Both the position numbers and the translations under genes were made by a program. A stretch of 64,000 nucleotides of DNA from Cherax quadricarinatus. Taxonomy: Eukaryota; Arthropoda; Malacostraca; Decapoda; Parastacidae. Shown piece by piece: positions 35,343 to 47,916 of this stretch. Position 1 is the first letter of the stretch. Each line of letters starts with the position of its first letter. The stretch covers positions 12,692,502 through 12,756,501 of the forward strand of contig NC_091369.1 of assembly GCF_038502225.1 (NCBI RefSeq). Reading direction: 5' to 3'. The notes under the pieces are model-generated. The model was not told the DNA's origin, searched no databases, and saw only the letters and a list, made by a program, of their open reading frames with translations.

Positions 35343-36004
35343 ATTCGTGATTCATGTTCCAATCTCGGACACAATAAAGCTGCCCTTATTGCGTGTAACA
35401 GTCTTAAAACAGATATAAAATCTGCCTCCATGCACTTATACCTCCATGTGTCTGTCTCTTGGATAACTTGGCGGGCATACTTCCAGTGGTATCCCAGTGG
35501 TATTTCCAGGCAGTCGTCAGACGTTCAGGTTGTCGCATCTTCTAACAAGAAAATATTTTTGCTCAAGCATATCTGGAGGGTGTGAGATGTTTCTCCATTG
35601 TATACCTTTTCAACATGCCTTGCTGTTAATGGCAGAAACACCTGCGGGGTCTATTTCTGGGTGCGAAATTGTGCTTTTGGTGAGGTTGCCTGACATGCTC
35701 TGCATGTCTGAATGTTTTACTGACTTGTGTATAAGGATGTCGAGTGTTGTAGTTGAAGGAGAATCGGAGGCCAAGGCAACACATGGCTGCTTTATTAGTA
35801 GATGACATGACATCAACACAACGATAAACATCAAACACTCTAAAGTATAAATCGCATGATACCTAAAAGCACAGGAAATTACTCTTCGATCCTGTACTTT
35901 ACAACTACATTTATTTCTAACTACCCAACATCAAGGAACAGGAGTTTATCATCTGTTTCGTCTTCTATAGTAACGTGATGGCTTGTAGCTCGTTTATACT
36001 TGAA
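35343..36004. other. Unassigned interval
   Basis: Overlapping open frames of up to 102 codons on both strands (for example 35497-35805) have no recognisable domain. Confidence 0.45.
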
Positions 36005-36007
36005 CAT

Positions 36008-36155
36008 CTACGAGTGATGAGGACATCATCCTCATCACTCATCCTTTGTCAAGCCGTAACGGCTTGACAAAGCTCCTGGAGAGCGAAACGTTGCCACAAT
36101 AAAATGTCACATTAGTTGCACTTGTGTCGTGTTACCTAACACATTGCCGGTAAAT
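36008..36155. mobile_element. PLE 3'-end fragment with double hairpin
   Basis: Two nested hairpins lie at the left: GAGTGATGAGGA / TCCTCATCACTC and CTTTGTCAAGCCG / CGGCTTGACAAAG. The right part runs through the hammerhead to GTTGCACTTGTGTCGTG and TGCCGGTAAATCTACCAACC, matching the end of the PLE at 53777-54588. Confidence 0.75.
36061..36095 (+). ncRNA. Hammerhead-like motif, family 2 (U3-A8 core)
   Basis: GGC (36061-36063) pairs with GCC (36093-36095). The core is TTGACAA plus A. Stem II is GCTC / GAGC around CTGGA, then GAAA and the self-complementary ACGT with T at the cleavage site. AATAAA follows at about 36099. Compared with the consensus, C3 is U and G8 is A. Confidence 0.55.
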
Positions 36156-36262
36156 CTACCAACCTTAATACATTAGAGATAATGCTATTAAAACGTTCAT
36201 GTTCTGAGTTTCATGTTAAGATGTTAAGTACTGATTGGGAGCTCCCATGCTCATCCCGTATG

Positions 36263-36432
36263 ATGAATAAGAAACATGTACAATACTTGGGTACCTTTAC
36301 TGCTATAACCTTCCACCTTCACAACACGCTTCTTCACATGAATACAAATTTGTATTCGACTGAAGAAGCCCGTTGTACAGGCGAAACGTTTCGGCAGTAA
36401 AGGAACCCAATACTACACATGTGTCTTATTCA
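36263..36432. mobile_element. Fold-back hammerhead family 1 repeat
   Basis: GATGAATAAGAAACATGTAC on the left is the inverted partner of the 3' end CACATGTGTCTTATTCATTA on the right. Arms are about 40 bp, with the hammerhead between them. Confidence 0.75.
36357..36393 (+). ncRNA. Hammerhead ribozyme motif, family 1
   Basis: CGA (36357-36359) pairs with TCG (36391-36393), a third stem I combination alongside TGA/TCA and GGA/TCC in other copies. Core CTGAAGA plus A, stem II GCC / GGC, GAAA, ACGT and cleavage-site T are all present. Confidence 0.68.
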
Positions 36433-36539
36433 TTAACGTGTCGGTATTGTGTACCATCAACAATATGATATTCTGTTGTTTGTTGGTGAAAGTGGAACAC
36501 TTAAAGTTGATGTAAAATTTAATGGGATAGACAAAGTCT

Positions 36540-37445
36540 ATTGAAGGACGTGATAGAGTGAGACTAGTGCAGTGAGGACATTATGAACAAGGATGTGGTA
36601 CAATGAGACTAGTGCAGTGAGGATATTTTGAACAAGGATGTGGTACAATGAAACTAGTGCAGTGAGGATATTATGAACAAGGATGTGGTACAATGAGACT
36701 ACCGCAGTGAGGACATTATGAACAAGGACGTGGTACAATGAGACTAGCGCAGTGAGGACATTATGAACAAGGACGTGGTACAGTGAGACTAGCGCAGTGA
36801 GGACATTATGAACAAGGACGTGGTACAATGAGACTAGTGCAGTGAGGTCATTATGAACAAGGACGTGGTACAATGAGACTAGTGCAGTGAGGTCATTATG
36901 AACAAGGACGTGGTACAATGAGACTAGTGCAGTGAGGTCATTATGAACAAGGACGTGGTACAATGAGACTAGTGCAGTGAGGTCATTATGAACAAGGACG
37001 TGGTACAATGAGACTAGCGCAGTGAGGACATGAACAAGGACGTGGTACAGTGAGACTAGTGTAGTGAGGTCATTATGAACAAGGACGTGGTACAGTGAGG
37101 CTAGTGCAGTGAGGACATGAACACGGACGTGGTACAGTGAGGCTAGTGCAGTGAGGTCATTATGAACACGGACATTGTACAGTGAGGCTAGTGCAGTGAA
37201 GACATGAACACGGACGTGGTACAGTGAGGCTAGTGCAGTGAGGTCATTATGAACACGGACATTGTACAGTGAGGCTAGTGCAGAGAGGACATGAACACGG
37301 ACGTGGTACAGTGAGGTCATTATGAACACGGACGTGGTACAGTGAGACTAGTGCAGTGAGGACATGAACACGGACGTGGTACAGTGAGGACATTGTGAAC
37401 ACGGACGTGGTACAGTGAGACTAGTGCAGTGAGGACAATATGAAC
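36540..37445. repeat. 45-bp tandem repeat, about 20 copies
   Basis: The unit includes GACGTGGTACAATGAGACTA and GTGCAGTGAGGTCATTATGA. Several right-hand units lose six bases and carry ACACGG. Period and losses are multiples of 3, which creates a long spurious minus-strand frame. Confidence 0.95.
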
Positions 37446-37805
37446 GAGGAGGTGACGTTCACACTGGTGTTCCCTATTCCTGACTGTGTGTACCAGCTAA
37501 CGTGTGCTGCACTGCCTCTATCACACGTGATTGGTCTCAAAGGAATGTGATAAGTGTGGGATTATGTTAAACCTTTATTATAAGTGATTTTCACACAATT
37601 GAGTTACTTACCTGTTTAACTTTTAGGGTTTAAATAATAAGATATTACAAGGACCTCAATGAAAATACGTCACTTTGTCTGATTTTGAATGAAACGAAAT
37701 TGGTGAGTGTGTCGCACTGTTGTGTATGTTAAGATAATCTTAGTAAGTGGTAAGGTCGTTAAGGAGAGTCATTATTTGTGAGTTGTAGTCGCCTTGGTTT
37801 AACAT
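37446..37805. other. Unassigned interval
   Basis: No gene or repeat family recognised. Confidence 0.45.
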
Positions 37806-37819
37806 GACTACTCTGAGGA

Positions 37820-37985
37820 ACAATAAAGCACAATACCGTGATTGGAACAATACACAACTAACCCGCACATAGAAGAGAGGAACTTATGGCGACGTTTCGG
37901 TCCGACTTGTAAATGGTGCAAGTCGGACCAAAACATCGTCTTAAGCTCTTCTCTCCTATGTTCAGGTTATTTGTGTATTATGTAT
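37820..37985. mobile_element. Fold-back hammerhead family 3 repeat
   Basis: GACGTTTCGGTCCGACTT and AAGTCGGACCAAAACATCGTC are inverted partners around TGTAAATGGTGC. The outer parts also pair (AGAGAGGAACTTA against TTAAGCTCTTCTCT). The left side matches 20-95 of the window. Confidence 0.7.
37904..37940 (+). ncRNA. Hammerhead-like relic, family 3
   Basis: GAC / GTC stem I, core TTGTAAAT, stem II GGTGC / GGACC with a mismatch, then AAAA in place of GAAA. Probably inactive. Confidence 0.25.
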
Positions 37986-37999
37986 GACGACTGTGTTGA

Positions 38000-38265
38000 C
38001 GACTACGCTGAGCACATAGCAAGATCTAACGAGCGCCTGCAGGATGTGACACAGTGCAAACTTTTTTAATCGCTCATGATACTTCTGCTCGCTTCTGTAC
38101 TCCCACACTTGTGTTTCTGGTAATACCTTAGGACTCATTCGTAGTTCCTGGCATTATTATGTCCTGTCTTCCTGGGTCTCACTTCACATCTAGTTCAGCC
38201 CGCTGTACTACTACACCTCTGTGTGTGTTAGTTAGTTACTATTTTGTCCTAGGCATCGATTAGAC
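38000..38265. other. Unassigned interval with a duplicated segment
   Basis: GTGTGTGTTAGTTAGTTACT and TTTTGTCCTAGGCATCGATTAGAC (38222-38265) recur at 39123-39180, each time next to GT repeats, so they mark an unnamed dispersed repeat. Confidence 0.45.
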
Positions 38266-38273
38266 GTGTGTGT

Positions 38274-38305
<32 letters not shown>

Positions 38306-38450
38306 TCACCCGTCTTAAGCAAACACATTAAGAGATGTGCAGCTCTTTAAATATCTTCTTTGTCAGGTGCATGTAACTCCAAGGCCAGACAATTGTGTCT
38401 CCGTGTTCTGTGTTGATGCTGTGTGCTTACCTTTCCAGGGAGGGGGGGGG

Positions 38451-38454
<4 letters not shown>

Positions 38455-38522
<68 letters not shown>

Positions 38523-38526
38523 GAGC
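38455..38526. repeat. (GA)n microsatellite
   Basis: About 34 GA units with one GC interruption. Confidence 0.96.
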
Positions 38527-38624
38527 AATTGTCTTTGTATTAGTGACAGTGTACACACTCATCCCTCCATCAGCTCGTCAGTCGCCCCCTATATCAACTC
38601 CATCACCCAATCTCCCTCCTTATT

Positions 38625-38745
38625 TCTAGGTCTTAACTCGTAGTTACAGCGTTCGGCTCGCAACCAAATAGTGCCAAGTTCGATTCCCGTCCGGAATGAG
38701 ACGTTTGAGCAAGTCTGCTTTAATGGAGTTGTGAAGATAACAGAC
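38625..38745 (+). mobile_element. tRNA-derived SINE fragment (S3)
   Basis: TCGTAGTTACAGCGTTCGGC fits an A-box region and AGTTCGATTCC (38677-38687) is a strong B box. The body continues GTCCGGAATGAGACGTTTGA. The tail runs into CA then CT repeats (38750-38836). Confidence 0.68.
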
Positions 38746-38747
38746 AC

Positions 38748-38768
38748 AGACACACACACACACACACA

Positions 38769-38837
<69 letters not shown>
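38748..38837. repeat. (CA)n(CT)n compound microsatellite
   Basis: About 10 CA units, then about 33 CT units. Confidence 0.96.
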
Positions 38838-38838
<1 letters not shown>

Positions 38839-39016
38839 GACAAGAGCCAACCCACAAATTGTTGACAAACACGCAAATTGAGCGGTATGTTTGGCCTCCC
38901 TCGACCGACAAACACACAGTCAGATCCGTGGAAATGTAAATATTGGAGCAAGAGCAAGACGGCACCATAAATAGTGCGACGGAACGCCCCACCAAGCACA
39001 CCTTTTTACTGGCTTG

Positions 39017-39018
<2 letters not shown>

Positions 39019-39073
<55 letters not shown>

Positions 39074-39189
39074 TGAGTGAGTGAGTGTGTGTGTGTGTGT
39101 GTGTGTGCGTGTGTGTGCGTGTGTGTGTTAGTTACGTGTTAGTTACCATTTTGTCCTAGGCACATGTCGATTAGACACTAGGCCTGTTG

Positions 39190-39224
<35 letters not shown>

Positions 39225-39245
39225 TACACACAGTAAGAGAGGAAG

Positions 39246-39291
<46 letters not shown>

Positions 39292-39305
39292 TGTTTGTTT
39301 GTGTG
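39019..39305. repeat. (GT)n tracts with insert
   Basis: GT tracts at 39019-39128, 39193-39222 and 39250-39308, separated by the short dispersed segment described at 38222-38265 and by CACAGTAAGAGAGGAAGAGG. Confidence 0.93.
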
Positions 39306-39365
39306 TGTCTGTCTTACAACGATGACACTGCTAATGGTAGCTCCACCCTTCCCCCCCACACATAC

Positions 39366-40380
39366 ACATGAGATTAGTGCAGAAGCTGGAGGATCATGCG
39401 CGTATAACAGGAAGGGCACTGCAATGGATCAGAGAATACCTGACAGGGAGCCAACAACGATTCATGGTACGTGATGAGGTATCACAGTGGGCGCCTGTGA
39501 CGAGCGGGGTCCCACAGGGGTCAGTCCTAGGACCAGTGCTATTTTTGGTATATGTGAATGACATGATGGAAGGGATAGACTCAGAAGTGACCCTGTTCAC
39601 AGATGATGTGAAGTTAATGAGGAGAATTAAATCAGATGAGGATCAGGCAGGACTTCAAAGAGACCTGGATAGGCTGGACATCTGGTCCAAGAACTGGCTT
39701 CTCGAATTTAACCCCGCCAAATGCAAAGTCAAGAAGATCGGGGAAGGGAAAAGAAGACCGCAGACAGAGTATAGGCTAGGTAGCCAAAGACTGCAAACCT
39801 CGCTCAAGGAGAAAGATCTTGGGGTGAGTATAACACCGATCACATCTCCTGAGGCGCACATCAACCAGATAACTGCTGCAGCATATGGGCGCTTGGCAAA
39901 CCTAAGAATAGCGTTCCGATACCTCAGTAAGGAATCGTTCAAGACTCAGCACACCGTGTACGTCAGGCCCATACTGGAGTATGCAGCACCAGTTTGGAAC
40001 CCACACCTGGTCAAGCACGTCAAGAAATTAGAGAAAGTGCAAAGGTTTGCAACAAGACTAATTTCAGAGCTACGATGAAAAGTTAAGGGAAATCGGCTTG
40101 ACGACGCTGGAGGACAGGAGGATTAGGGAAGACATGATAACGATATACAAAATACTGCGAGGAATCAACAAGGTGGACAGAGACAGGATGTTCTAGAGAT
40201 GGGACACAACAAGGGGTCACAGTTTGAAGTTGAAGACTCAGATGAATCAGAGGGATGTTAGGAAGTATTTCTTCAGTCACAGAGTTGCCAGGAAGTGTAA
40301 TAGTCTGGGAAGTGATGTAGTGGAGGCAGGATCCATACATAGCTTTAAGAAGAGGTATGATAAAGCTCATGGAGCAGGAA
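39366..40380 (+). pseudogene. LINE B reverse transcriptase, 5'-truncated, frame broken
   Basis: The open frame 39368-40078 encodes KLEDHARITGRALQWIREYL, motif B SGVPQGSVLGPVLF, motif C as LFTDDVKL (the catalytic box FADD is FTDD; both aspartates are kept), motif D NPAKCKVKKIG, then YVRPILEYAAPVWNPHL. A deletion after FATRLISELR shifts the frame, and the expected C-terminus continues out of frame to about 40380. Motif A is missing because the copy starts just after it, next to an ACACATACACATG edge. The tail at 40381-40459 runs into AC repeats. Confidence 0.87.
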
Positions 40381-40454
40381 GAGTGACCTAGTAGCGGCCA
40401 GTGAAGAGGCGGGGCCAGGAGCTGCGATTCGACCCCTGCAACCACAACTAGGTG

Positions 40455-40502
<48 letters not shown>
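40381..40502 (+). mobile_element. LINE B 3' tail running into (AC)n
   Basis: GACCTAGTAGCGGCCAGTGA through CAACTAGGTGAGTA (to 40459), then about 21 AC units. Confidence 0.85.
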
Positions 40503-40504
<2 letters not shown>

Positions 40505-40549
40505 TGTCTCTGGAAATTCCTCTCAGCTTTTAAGAATGTTAATACTATC

Positions 40550-40702
40550 AGTACCCTGGACAGAATGATATTGCAGCACCCTGGACAGAATGATATTGCA
40601 GTACCCTGGACAGACTGTTATTGCAGTACCCTGGACAGATTGATATTGCAGTACCCTGGACAGAATGATATTGCAGTACCCTGTACAGATTGATATTGCA
40701 AT
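40550..40702. repeat. 25-bp tandem repeat, about 6 copies
   Basis: The unit includes TTGCAGTACCCTGGACAGAA and TGATA. Confidence 0.92.

Positions 40703-42060
<1,358 letters not shown>

Positions 42061-42128
<68 letters not shown>
42061..42128. repeat. (TA)n microsatellite
   Basis: About 33 TA units. Confidence 0.97.
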
Positions 42129-42130
<2 letters not shown>

Positions 42131-42214
42131 CAGTACATACAGTAAAATAGGTAAATACGTTATTTGCACTTTTTATGTAGTTATACAAATGGGATGACAT
42201 TTAATAGTGCACTT

Positions 42215-42335
42215 TCAGAGCCCCGGGTTATGCAGGGCATTACGGGCACGTTAAAACATTTAATTAATAAAGCATATATATGCTTTATTAATGTATATAT
42301 GCATGTAAATATTCATTTACATGCATATATACATG
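42215..42335. repeat. Two adjacent palindromes beside a SINE trace
   Basis: 42263-42292 is a perfect 30-bp palindrome (ATTAATAAAGCATAT and its complement). 42291-42334 has 20-bp arms (ATGTATATATGCATGTAAAT) around ATTC. To the left, GGGTTATGCAGGGCATTACGGGC matches the 3' body of SINE S2. Confidence 0.85.
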
Positions 42336-42429
42336 TAGGGGAAACAAGACAAAAAAGTGAAGGGTATTTACAGATAAAAACTGACTATAATATGGAGGCA
42401 CACAGCACCTGTTGCTGTCTAGTCTTGCA

Positions 42430-42598
42430 GTATTATTATTAGTATAATCATGGGGGAGCGCTAAACTCGTAGGATTATACAGCACTTGTGGGGGGGATGG
42501 AAGGTATTCAGGCTTAATTCAGGGAACTGGAGCACAGATCCAATTCCGAAGATCAAGAGCCCCTCATCAGCGTCAAGGAACCTTCCTTGAGGGGTTGA
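42430..42598. mobile_element. Short interspersed repeat S1, copy 3
   Basis: ATTATTATTAGTATAATCAT, GCGCTAAACTCGTAGGATTA, GGCTTAATTCAGGGAACTGG and TCAAGGAACCTTCCTTGAGG follow the order of copy 1. Confidence 0.78.
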
Positions 42599-42900
42599 AG
42601 TGAGTAAGAATGTGAAGGTTGTCATCTCGTATGCTAAGTTATTCCACTTCTTTGGTATTTTAATTTACATAGAATTTCTGTAAATGTCCAGTGGAATACG
42701 AGGGATATTGAAGTGGTATTTGTTACTGTTCTGCTGCCTCTCTCTTCTCTTAGAATTTTCTACAAGTTGTACGGTGAGTTTAACATCAGCGTTACTGTGT
42801 ACTGCAGTGTTTTGAACAGTAGCATGTATGAATGTATCAACTACATGTATATTTACTAGGTTTAGGAATCTGAATAGTCATAGCATATTGCCTCTTGGTA

Positions 42901-43076
<176 letters not shown>

Positions 43077-43215
43077 AAGTTGGAGCTCAACGCTAGTCAA
43101 GATTATACAGCGCTTGTGAAGAGGTGGGGGAAGGCATTCTAGTTCAGTTCAGGTAACTGGAGATCAGTTATAATTCCCTAGATCAAGAGTTCTTTACCAG
43201 CGTCAAGGAACCTTG
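43077..43215. mobile_element. Short interspersed repeat S1, copy 4 (diverged)
   Basis: GATTATACAGCGCTTGTGAA, GAAGGCATTC, GTAACTGGAGATCAG and GCGTCAAGGAACCTT keep the S1 order. Confidence 0.6.
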
Positions 43216-43600
43216 GTTATTGGTACACTTTGTGATTTTTCTGAGAGCTGCTCTGTGTTGAGATACAATTGTTTGGAGGTGTGTAGCCGACGTGAACTAC
43301 CAGACACAGGTTCCACATCGGTAGTGTTGCAGTGCGGATTGAGGAATATAATAACGAATTTTGTAGAATAACCGTAACGTCTTAGAGACTTCTGTTGATG
43401 TGTGTTGGATGTAGATATTAAATTTCAGTTTGTTGTTTACTTTCTGCGCTAGTTGAATGTCATTGATACTTGTGCCTCGCCTGTCTCTAGTATATAAACT
43501 TTTATCGGGTCAAAGTTGGACCGAAACGTCACCTTAAGTTTCTCTCTATGTGCAGGTTGTTTGTGTGCAGTGTATCTGTTGCATTTTTATCAACACTGAT
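43216..43600. other. Interval with a hammerhead family 3 fragment
   Basis: 43505-43570 (GGTCAAAGTTGGACCGAAACGTC, then GTGCAGGTTGTTTGTGTG) keeps half of the family 3 stem II and the GAAACGTC end. The rest is unassigned. Confidence 0.5.
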
Positions 43601-43676
43601 AGACTGAACACATTGTCTCCAAGCTAAGGGACTGATTGCCTCAAACTCATCATCTTCCACCGTTTTTCCTGTGTAT

Positions 43677-43711
43677 CGACTGATGAAGCTACTTGCTGGC
43701 GAAATGTTTCC
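43677..43711 (+). ncRNA. Hammerhead-like motif, family 1 (decayed)
   Basis: Core CTGATGA plus A is intact, but GAAAC became GAAAT, stem II is GCTACTTGCTGGC with mismatches, and stem I (CGA against TCC) is broken. Confidence 0.3.
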
Positions 43712-43877
43712 ACAATTAAGATTCCCAAGTGTTGCACAAGGGTCTCACTCATCAGTTTGTCGATTTACTAATCCATTTATGTAACCGTTCCAGGCAGACA
43801 GCTTTAGGGAAGCACTACAAACTAGCCTTAGGATTGGCTCCAACGGATGTGACATGTGTGATTGTTGGCTCTCTCTC

Positions 43878-43878
<1 letters not shown>

Positions 43879-43953
<75 letters not shown>
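43879..43953. repeat. (AT)n microsatellite
   Basis: About 36 AT units. Confidence 0.97.
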
Positions 43954-43955
<2 letters not shown>

Positions 43956-44090
43956 TATTCATATTCTGTGTACCATCATATTTTTCAAGAATTATCAAAC
44001 TTATAAAAAAAACTCGTGTTTTTTTCAGGCTGTGGTATCTGGAAGACACAAAGTTCTCTCAACCTTCTGGGTGAGTATTAAAATACGTAT

Positions 44091-44199
<109 letters not shown>

Positions 44200-44205
44200 A
44201 TAAGA

Positions 44206-44905
44206 TCATAGTAAACAGGTGATTTTCGGAATATGCAAATTTAATTTTCCAAGGAAATGGTGTATATCTACATTTTTGGGCATAAGACACAAAATATCAT
44301 CAACATATCTGAACCATTTAGCTCTATTAGGGAGGATTGTGTTAAGCAATCTTGTTTCAAAAAATTCCATGTATAGGTTACTAAGAACAGGTGAAAGAGG
44401 ATTTCCCATTGCCATACCAAACTTCTGAGTGTAAAACTTATCATTAAATACAAATTTTGCATCAACAATGCAAAGTTTAATAAGTTTAATGATAGTAGGA
44501 ACTGGCAATGGTAAATCATAGTTAACGAGTTCTTCAGATAAGAAACTTAATAAATCATCAACAGGAACTTTCGTAAACAAGGAAGTAACATCAAAACTAA
44601 CCATGTTAAAATCATTTAAGTCAGTCAAGGAGCTTAATTTATCAACCAAGTCTATGTTGTTTTTATCATTAAAGTTAGAAATTTTGCCAACAATTGGGCT
44701 CAAAATATCAACAAGCCATTTGGATAATTTATATGAAACTGACCCTATGGAGCTAATAATTGGTCTGACTGGATTCCCTGGTTTGTGTGTTTTTATTAGT
44801 CCATACATGTAAGGTAAAGATGGATTAGTGGAAGTAAATTGTTTGACTAATTCATCTTTGCCTTTCAGTAGAAGTTTTATTGTTTTATTGAAATTGCTGT
44901 TAACG
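44206..44905 (-). pseudogene. PLE reverse transcriptase (inverted segment)
   Basis: PLE reverse transcriptases copy the element RNA, often at chromosome ends or nicked targets. Read from 44905 leftward, the frame gives NSNFNKTIKLLLKGKDELVK, YMYGLIKTHKPGNPVRPIIS (a PLE hallmark), FNMVSFDVTSLFTKVPVDD (motif A), KFGMAMGNPLSPVLSNLYME (motif B), and FRYVDDIL (motif C with the YVDD catalytic site), then HHFLGKLN. The catalytic residues visible are intact. The protein lacks its N-terminus and ends abnormally where the inversion joins terminal repeat sequence (HIPKITCLL and a stop). The missing continuation is on the other strand at 44908. Confidence 0.9.
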
Positions 44906-44907
44906 GT

Positions 44908-45779
44908 TTCCTTGGAAAATTAAATAGCTTAGCCCATTCTATAAACTTTACTGTTGAGTTTGAAGAAAATAACTCATTGCCTTTTCTAGATGTTTTAATT
45001 ATTAACGGTAATAATGAATTCAAATTTAAAATTTACAGAAAACCTACAAATAACTGTTCCTATATCCACTATTATTCCTCGCATCAAGATAGAGTCAAAC
45101 TGTCTGTTTTCTCATCAATGTTTTTGAGAGCTTTACGAATTTGTAGTCCTGAGTTCATAGATGAGGAAATATCCAAAATTTATGAAATAGGTAATGATTT
45201 AAAATACCCAAGAAATGTAATTGATAAATCTTTTAAAGTTGCTAGAAATACTTTTTATAATCCAAAAAGGGACAACCAGCCTTATTCAACTAAAAATATG
45301 TTGGTTCTCCCTTACCATGAAAACTTGGTTGATATGCCTTCTCTTCTTAAGACTTTTAATATTAAAGTTGTATTCAAAAATCTTGATACAGTAAAAAAAA
45401 ACTTTTGATAAAGAATTCCCCCCAAAATGCTAATGGATGTGTCTATAAGATTCCTTGTAAAATTTGCGATAAAGTTTATTACGGTCAAACTGGTAAAAAT
45501 CTCGAACTAAGATTAAAACAACATAAATATAGCATTAGAACTGGACAAGATTCCAATGCTCTATTTATTCATGTAAGAGATTTTAACCATCCAATTGATT
45601 TTCAAAAAGTTGAGAAAGTAGTATCAAGCAAGTCCATGGTCGACAGGAATATAATTAAATCTTGTTTCATAAAAAGCAGTTTTGACAATAATATGAATAT
45701 TTCCTTTGGTTTATATAAATTAGATCCATTTATAATTAATAGAATTTGGGAAGAATTTAATAATACACTGGACAAATAA
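44908..45779 (+). pseudogene. PLE C-terminal region with GIY-YIG endonuclease, one frameshift
   Basis: Starts FLGKLNSLAHSINFTVEFEE, SLPFLDVLII and KIYRKPTNNCSYIHYYSSHQ, typical of the PLE thumb region. It then runs through a linker to a GIY-YIG domain: CVYKIPCKICDKVYYGQTGK with LELRLKQHK. CVY stands for GIY and YYG for YIG, with the CxxC pair between them found in PLE endonucleases; the conserved Arg is in ELRLKQ. A run of nine A near 45393-45401 shifts the frame between 45408 and the frame beginning at 45405, so the gene is broken there. The C-terminus ends IWEEFNNTLDK. The endonuclease would nick target DNA to prime reverse transcription. Confidence 0.88.
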
Positions 45780-45939
45780 TTATTTTTAAATTTTCTTGGA
45801 TAGAATAGTTTGTGGGTGAGTTGTGCAAAGGACCTATCCAGTAGGGTCGGCGCGCGTCAGGTGTTTAACCGTTGTGGGATCTGATAGTGAGGTGTTGGCC
45901 AGACCCCTTATATAGCTTCCTTGGATGCTTTACTTTCAT

Positions 45940-45981
45940 AGTTCCTTGACAATGTGAGTAGTCACGAAAGCGCTTGGAATT
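45940..45981 (+). ncRNA. Hammerhead-like motif, family 4, in PLE 3' region
   Basis: Stem I AGTTCC pairs with GGAATT (with one G-U pair). The core is TTGACAA plus T, stem II GTGA / TCAC around GTAG, then GAAA, the self-complementary AGCGCT and T. It lies about 160 bp after the GIY-YIG stop, which ties this motif family to PLEs. U3 and A8 replace the usual C3 and G8. Confidence 0.6.
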
Positions 45982-46011
45982 TCTCTATTCTTTCAGAGTG
46001 GTTGTTTTGCG

Positions 46012-46425
<414 letters not shown>

Positions 46426-46434
46426 TGTATATAT

Positions 46435-46578
46435 AGTCATTCCCAATCTTTTCAAGACATTCCCGGTCGTTTCTACTTATTCCTAGTCATTCCTACTTAT
46501 TTCCAGTCATTCCTACTTATTCCCAATCATTCTTACTTATTCCCAGTCATTCCTGGTCATTTCCAGTCATTCCGAACT
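46435..46578. repeat. Degenerate roughly 20-bp tandem repeat
   Basis: TTCCCAGTCATTCCTACTTA and variants recur about seven times. Confidence 0.82.
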
Positions 46579-47395
46579 TTCCTTTATCGTCCACAACCAT
46601 GCAGAGTAATCCATAGTCTTTAATAAGCGAAGCCAGTGATTCCCACCTGTTCGAAGGCGTCCTCAGCCGCTGCTCATCATCGATCTCAATTTTCTGCACG
46701 CGAACACATCATTCTATCTCCACTTGCAATCATGCGCAGTCATTCGCATCAATCCTGCGGCGTTTTTAAACAGCTTTGTCAGATGAAGCCGTCAGCGATC
46801 GTGTAGAAGAATGCTGACTTGCGTCTCCATTCCGTAAATAATCCGCGCTTTGCAAAGGAATCTGTCTGACATTTCGGTCTGTCCTGGACGGACCGAAACG
46901 TCGTCTAGACCTAATTTTGGAAATGTTCCAGCTACGGTATTGTACGTCTACTCTCTTAGAGCTCACGTTGATCCAGAGGCTCATCTCTGTCAAGTGGTTG
47001 TGGTTCTGGGTATCATCGTCCCCAGACCTCGGTCTCAGACCATGCCTCGTTAAGTCGCAGTGTTGTTATTAATCAAAACCACTCGTTCGTTGTTACAGTA
47101 ATATAAAATACTGCTCGTTGAACTAGTACACCAAACAAGGAGTAGAATGAAACCCACAGCAGTCGACTGATACCCAAGTTCCTTCCGTACACCTAGGTAA
47201 ACAGGAGTAACAGGTCCTACATTTCCAATTGTCTGGGGATCAAACGCTAGTTTCTCATTGTGTGAGATGAGGTCACTGCCGGGTAAGCCACGAGCAACAT
47301 TCCTTCAAGTAGGGTAATATGTAGGCACATACCAGGACAAGTTCCGTTGTGGTATGTTAAAATTGGCTTATTTTGATTGACAGTGGACATCAACT
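46579..47395. other. Interval with worn hammerhead and SINE traces
   Basis: 46868-46908 contains CATTTCGGTCTGTCCTGGAC and GGACGGACCGAAACGTCGTC, a fold-back of hammerhead family 3 with its apex in loop II. 47148-47300 follows the order of SINE S2 (CCACAGCAGTCGACTGATAC) but is strongly diverged. No gene seen. Confidence 0.55.
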
Positions 47396-47830
47396 CTAAC
47401 CTAGTCTAACATAATTTAATTTGACTTAACCTAACCTAAAATAACCTAATTTAACCTAACCTAAAACAACCTAATTTAACCTACCCTAATCTAACTTAAA
47501 ATAACCTAACGTAACGTAACGTAACCTAACCTAACCTGACGTAAAATAACCTAACCTAACCTAATCTAACTTAACTTAATCTAACTTAACTTAATCTAAC
47601 TTAACCTAACCTAACCAAATCTACCCTAATTTAACCTAACCTTACTTGAATCTAAGCTAATTTAACTTAACCAAACCTAATTTAACGTAATGTAACCTAA
47701 CCAAACCTAATCCATCCTAACCTAACCTCATCCATCCTTACATAATCTACACTAACTTAACCTAACCTACCTTAATTTAACCTAGCATAACGCAATCTAA
47801 CCTAACCTAAGCTAAGCTAAAATAACCTTA
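47396..47830. repeat. Degenerate CCTAA (telomere-like) tract
   Basis: About 435 bp of CTAACCTAAC, TTAACCTAAT and CCTAAAATAA words. The base motif CCTAA is the complement of TTAGG, the arthropod telomere repeat. Many units are six or more bases and drifted, so this is an old interstitial tract rather than a chromosome end. Confidence 0.85.
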
Positions 47831-47916
47831 AATAAATAAAGTAAATCGATAAATTTCCTGCAAATTGTCCAAGTTGCGTAAGAAAATTGTGAGGATGTGT
47901 TGATAGATGTGTGTGT

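Noticed and set aside
35497..35838. 102-codon frame and overlapping minus-strand frames
   Set aside because: No recognisable family on either strand and no supporting splice or promoter signals. Left as unassigned.
36538..37329. 263-codon minus-strand frame
   Set aside because: Produced by a 45-bp satellite whose period and deletions are multiples of 3.
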